A stretch of 8,631 nucleotides of DNA from Deltaproteobacteria bacterium. Its GTDB lineage: Bacteria; Desulfobacterota; Anaeroferrophillalia; Anaeroferrophillales; Tharpellaceae. The stretch covers positions 1 to 8,631 of the forward strand of contig JAADEO010000118.1 in the NCBI GenBank assembly GCA_013153415.1. The letters run 5' to 3'. The notes under the pieces were generated by a model that saw only the letters and a list, made by a program, of their open reading frames with translations, was not told the origin of the DNA and made no database searches. Positions 5,966-8,631 of this stretch are shown here, piece by piece; position 1 is the stretch's first letter; each line of letters starts with the position of its first letter. The position numbers and the translations under genes were made by a program.

Positions 5966-8122
5966 TTACCTCCACAATCCCGAAAAGTTATAGGTGGAAA
6001 TCTCAACATCCGCCATGCGCGGGGTGCGTGATTTCAAAAAACGCCGGGCGATAGCGGAATCGGGAGAGTAAACCAGGTCGACGACCTTGAGAACCGGTCC
6101 GGGTAGTGCCAGTTCCGGCCCGGAGAGGTCGAGCAGCGAAAAAGGTGTCGGGCTGACCAGGATAGAAAGACCGTCACGCTTGAGCAGGCGGATCTCCTCG
6201 TTGCGGCGGGAGAGAAAGGCTGCACCCCTACGGGGATGCGACAATGGGATCCGGGTCAGCAGCAACGGAATGTAGCCGAAGAGCATCAGGGCCGGCCGAA
6301 CCGGACCGCAATCGAGACGGCGGCAGAGGTCGCGATCAACCTCCGGAGTCAGGTGAACGGTCCCGAAACCGAGATCGGCATAGAAAGCCAGAGCAGCCGG
6401 ATTGGCGGCATGGAGAAAGGGACCGGTGGCAAGCTCGAGATCCGGCGGAAAAGTCCCGGCCCCAACCCGGAAATATTCGAGCTGGCCGAGGCTGTTGAGA
6501 TGGAAACGGCGGAAACCGGCTTTGAGCAAACGGCGGACCTGGCCCGCAAGGCGCTCTTCCCGACCCGGATACTGGAGCGGCGGCAGCGACCACTCGAGGG
6601 CCGAAAAACGCCGAAAAAGCTCGCGTTCACGATTTTCGATCCGGGACAGCCGGGCCCCGTCGAGTTCCAGGGCGACACGCCAACCGCGCCGGGCGAGAAA
6701 AGGCCGGACCAGGTCGAAATCGGCCAGCTTGATGAGCCAGCCGGAACGCGGCTCATCACCTCCACCAGGAAACACGGAAACCGCTGCAAACCAGTTGCGG
6801 GGCGGCTGCCGCCGGCAACACTGCCCACCCGCTTTTCCCGTATTTTCGACGGCGGGAGATGAATTGCCGCTTCGCACCTCGGCGGCGATCCGCCGACGGA
6901 TCGCCGCACTCCCAGTACGACCGGAATCATCGCGGCGGCCGACTTTGAGCAGCAGATCTCCGGTGCGACAGGAAAAAGGTACCCGCAGGGAGAGCAGAAA
7001 CCCGCCCCCACCCCGTTTTTCCAAGGTGAACTCCCCCTTTTTCAAGGTCAGGGAGTTGTCGCGGCCATCACGACCGGAACGCATCAGTTTGAGCCGGTCA
7101 CCGATTTCGGGCGGTCGGAAGGTGCGCAGAAAAACCCGATACCCCCGGCCCTCGCGGACCACCCGCCGGACCTTGCCAATGACCTCGCCCATGCCGGCGG
7201 AACGGCGGGGTTCGATAATATTGGCGGGATAGCGGCCCGAGAGGTTGGCAGTGGTCGTCGGCCGGGTGTAGGCCTTTTTGAGCTCGGCCTTGAGTTCCTT
7301 GAGCCGACCCGGGGGAAATCGGCCTTCGCTGGCGATGAGATCCAGAGCCTGGCGGAAAACCCCGACCACCACGCTGACATACTGCGACCCTTTCATCCGG
7401 CCTTCGATCTTGCAGGAGACGATCCCGGCTTCGACCAGTTCGGGCAGGAATTCGAGGGCCGAAAAATCGGCCGGCGAGAAGTAGCTGCCCTCCTCGCCCC
7501 CGAGCCGGTAATTACGGCGACAGGGCTGGCTGCAACGGCCCCGGTTGGCGCTTGCGGCATTGTAGAAGCTGGAAAACTGGCAGAGCCCGGCGACCGAAAC
7601 GCACAAGGCCCCGAAAACGAAGTATTCGATTTCGAGCGGGCTCTCCGCTGCCAGCCCGGCGATCTCCTCAAGGCTCAGCTCACGACCTAAAACCACCCTC
7701 TTGCAACCCTGCCGGGCCAACTCTTTAAGAGCGGCCAGGTTGTGGATCGCGGCCTGGGTCGAAACATGGATCTCGAGTTCGGGAAAATCGCGGGCCAGGA
7801 TCCGGATCAGGCCGAAATCCTGGACGATGACGGCATCGATCCCGAGTTCGACCAGGGCGTTGAGAAGATCATAGATCTCGGAGAGCTCTTCGGGCCGGAC
7901 CAGGGTATTCAAGGCAAGGTAGATCCGGACCCCGCGACGGTGGGCAAAGGGTACGAGCAGACCGAGATCGGCCAGGGTGAAGTTTTCGGCCCGGGCCCGG
8001 GCCGAAAACTTCCTGAGACCGAGATAGACGGCATCGGCCCCGGCTTCAAGGGCCGCCAGGAAAGCCTCGAAGTTGCCGACCGGGGCCAGCAGTTCGGGAA
8101 CTGAAGAGCGTGAAGAGAGCAT
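5966..8122 (-). CDS. U32-family ('peptidase U32') protein with Fe-S cysteine set and a degenerate second barrel; RlhA/TrhP-like
   Basis: A 718-residue protein. Residues 1 to about 300 form the U32 barrel: ELLAPVGNFEAF near the start, FSARARAENF (39-48), the signature EYFVFGALCVSVAGLC, and SCKIEGRMK (236-244). Cys174, Cys181, Cys197 and Cys237 match the spacing of the [4Fe-4S]-binding cysteines of UbiU-type members. Family members work in RNA or quinone hydroxylation (RlhA, TrhP, UbiU/V), so RNA hydroxylation is more likely than proteolysis. Residues about 308-397 look like the small beta-barrel of longer U32 proteins. A low-complexity basic linker follows (about 398-445). Residues about 460-718 repeat the barrel's pattern without the cluster cysteines. 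The ATG at 8122 overlaps the selD stop (TGATG) and has no Shine-Dalgarno, so translation is probably coupled; a TTG at 8125 is the only near alternative. The exact substrate is not visible; the high arginine content would suit RNA binding. Confidence 0.9.
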   Translation of the reverse strand: MLSSRSSVPELLAPVGNFEAFLAALEAGADAVYLGLRKFSARARAENFTLADLGLLVPFAHRRGVRIYLALNTLVRPEELSEIYDLLNALVELGIDAVIVQDFGLIRILARDFPELEIHVSTQAAIHNLAALKELARQGCKRVVLGRELSLEEIAGLAAESPLEIEYFVFGALCVSVAGLCQFSSFYNAASANRGRCSQPCRRNYRLGGEEGSYFSPADFSALEFLPELVEAGIVSCKIEGRMKGSQYVSVVVGVFRQALDLIASEGRFPPGRLKELKAELKKAYTRPTTTANLSGRYPANIIEPRRSAGMGEVIGKVRRVVREGRGYRVFLRTFRPPEIGDRLKLMRSGRDGRDNSLTLKKGEFTLEKRGGGGFLLSLRVPFSCRTGDLLLKVGRRDDSGRTGSAAIRRRIAAEVRSGNSSPAVENTGKAGGQCCRRQPPRNWFAAVSVFPGGGDEPRSGWLIKLADFDLVRPFLARRGWRVALELDGARLSRIENRERELFRRFSALEWSLPPLQYPGREERLAGQVRRLLKAGFRRFHLNSLGQLEYFRVGAGTFPPDLELATGPFLHAANPAALAFYADLGFGTVHLTPEVDRDLCRRLDCGPVRPALMLFGYIPLLLTRIPLSHPRRGAAFLSRRNEEIRLLKRDGLSILVSPTPFSLLDLSGPELALPGPVLKVVDLVYSPDSAIARRFLKSRTPRMADVEISTYNFSGLWR
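6882..6907. repeat. Perfect 11-bp-stem inverted repeat inside the U32 gene linker
   Basis: GCGGCGATCCG (6882-6892), a CCGA loop, then CGGATCGCCGC (6897-6907). It encodes the near-symmetrical peptide AAIRRRIAA (residues 406-414) in a low-complexity linker between the beta-barrel and the C-terminal half of the U32 protein. It would form a stable RNA hairpin in the mRNA. Whether it is a dispersed palindromic element or chance in GC-rich coding sequence cannot be decided from one copy. Confidence 0.7.
7979..8012. repeat. 34-bp perfect palindrome inside the U32 gene
   Basis: Each half is GAAGTTTTCGGCCCGGG followed by its exact reverse complement with no spacer, centred between 7995 and 7996. The bases just outside (7978 and 8013) do not pair. 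It encodes the conserved U32 segment KFSARARAENF (residues 38-48). It could extrude a cruciform or fold as a long stem in mRNA. Since the peptide is a family motif, protein constraint plus GC-rich codon choice may explain it. Confidence 0.8.
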
Positions 8123-8124
8123 CA
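8120..8124 (-). promoter_or_regulatory. TGATG stop/start overlap coupling selD to the U32 gene
   Basis: On the minus strand the selD stop TGA (8124-8122) and the U32 start ATG (8122-8120) share one base. No Shine-Dalgarno sequence precedes the ATG, so ribosomes finishing selD probably restart here. This supports one transcript and matched production of the two proteins. Confidence 0.75.
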
Positions 8125-8631
8125 AATCAGCATAATACGGCCCGGGTCGCGATCACTGAAATGACCGATCGGCCAGCAGCCGCGGCCTTCGCGGTTGAAA
8201 GCCAGGATTACCGCGTCGACCTCGTCCGGGGCCACCGCCAGGAGCAGGCCGCCCGAGGTCTGGGGGTCGAAGAGCAGATCGCGCAGCAGGGGGTCGGCAA
8301 GATCCTCACCGAGCAGATAGCGCCCGAAATGGTCGCGGTTACGGTGGCCGCCGCCGGGCACCATCCCCAGGCTGCAAAGCTCCTCGGCCCGTTCGAGCAG
8401 CGGAACCCGGTGGGTTTCGACTAAAGCTCCGACCCGGCCGTCGGCGATCATCTCGTAGAGGTGGCCGATGAGGCCGAAACCGGTGACGTCGGTGCAGGCG
8501 TGAACCTGGTCACGCCACGATTGCCGGCAATTATCATCCTCGGGCGGCAGGATATTGAGCTGGACCATCCATTCCAGGGCCGGAGAGATCTCTTTTTCGG
8601 TGATGAAACCGGATTTCAGGGCGGTCGCGAG
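8122..8631 (-). CDS. selD: Selenide, water dikinase (SelD), C-terminal 169 residues, cut by the window edge
   Basis: SelD makes selenophosphate from selenide and ATP, the selenium donor for selenocysteine synthesis and for selenouridine in tRNA. The open frame continues past the internal ATG at 8568 to the right edge, reading LATALKSGFITEKEISPALEW before it, so the start lies outside the window. Diagnostic motifs are CTDVTGFGLIGHLYEM (46-61 of the visible part), the glycine-rich GMVPGGGHRNRDHF, and FDPQTSGGLLLAV (about 121-133), all typical of the C-terminal ATP-binding half of SelD. The reactive Cys or Sec of SelD is near the N-terminus and is not visible. The gene runs straight into the U32 gene through TGATG. 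Its presence implies that the organism uses selenium; SelA, SelB or a selenouridine synthase are not in this window. Confidence 0.97.
   Translation of the reverse strand, partial: LATALKSGFITEKEISPALEWMVQLNILPPEDDNCRQSWRDQVHACTDVTGFGLIGHLYEMIADGRVGALVETHRVPLLERAEELCSLGMVPGGGHRNRDHFGRYLLGEDLADPLLRDLLFDPQTSGGLLLAVAPDEVDAVILAFNREGRGCWPIGHFSDRDPGRIMLI

Noticed and set aside
6349..7232. Long open frames on both strands (276 codons plus, 220 codons minus) within the U32 gene
   Set aside because: High GC leaves few stop codons in alternative frames. The R/P/S-rich translations have no domain features, and the U32 frame runs unbroken through the region.
7457..7472. Small hairpin GGCCGA-AAAA-TCGGCC in the U32 gene
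   Set aside because: Only a 6-bp stem inside coding sequence made of common codons for this gene; no evidence of function.

Overview
The window looks like ordinary chromosome from an anaerobic, fairly GC-rich Gram-negative bacterium, most likely a Desulfobacterota / former deltaproteobacterial lineage. This is inferred from gene content and protein style: groESL under a CIRCE operator, a flavodoxin plus 2[4Fe-4S] ferredoxin fusion protein, a tandem-Cache hybrid histidine kinase, a long U32-family protein and selD. No tRNA, rRNA, CRISPR array, insertion sequence or phage gene was seen.

Layout: (1) 1-1253, minus strand: the heat-shock operon, with groES first, then groEL, which runs off the left edge. 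It is preceded by a sigma70-type promoter and a near-consensus CIRCE operator for HrcA. (2) 1356-2207, minus strand: an EFR1-type flavodoxin/ferredoxin protein starting at a GTG. (3) 2338-2976, plus strand: a secreted single-domain rhodanese, divergent from the previous gene across about 130 bp. A strong GC-rich hairpin lies after it, in the convergent gap. (4) 3114-8631, minus strand, read right to left: the C-terminal part of selD, a 718-residue U32-family protein whose start overlaps the selD stop (TGATG), and a 937-residue membrane-bound hybrid histidine kinase 38 bp further on. These three probably form one transcript.

Functional reading: groES/groEL are the chaperonin. SelD makes selenophosphate, so the organism probably makes selenoproteins or selenium-modified tRNA. 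The U32 protein has the four-cysteine pattern of the Fe-S U32 proteins involved in RNA or quinone hydroxylation. Its C-terminal half looks like a degenerate second copy of the catalytic barrel in which the two aligned cluster cysteines are prolines. The kinase carries two Cache sensor repeats outside the membrane, a PAS domain, the kinase core and a C-terminal receiver.

No clearly new system was found. The most unusual items are the pseudo-duplicated U32 protein next to selD, a 34-bp perfect palindrome within the U32 gene, a second 11-bp-stem hairpin in its linker, and a cysteine pair in the first Cache repeat of the kinase.
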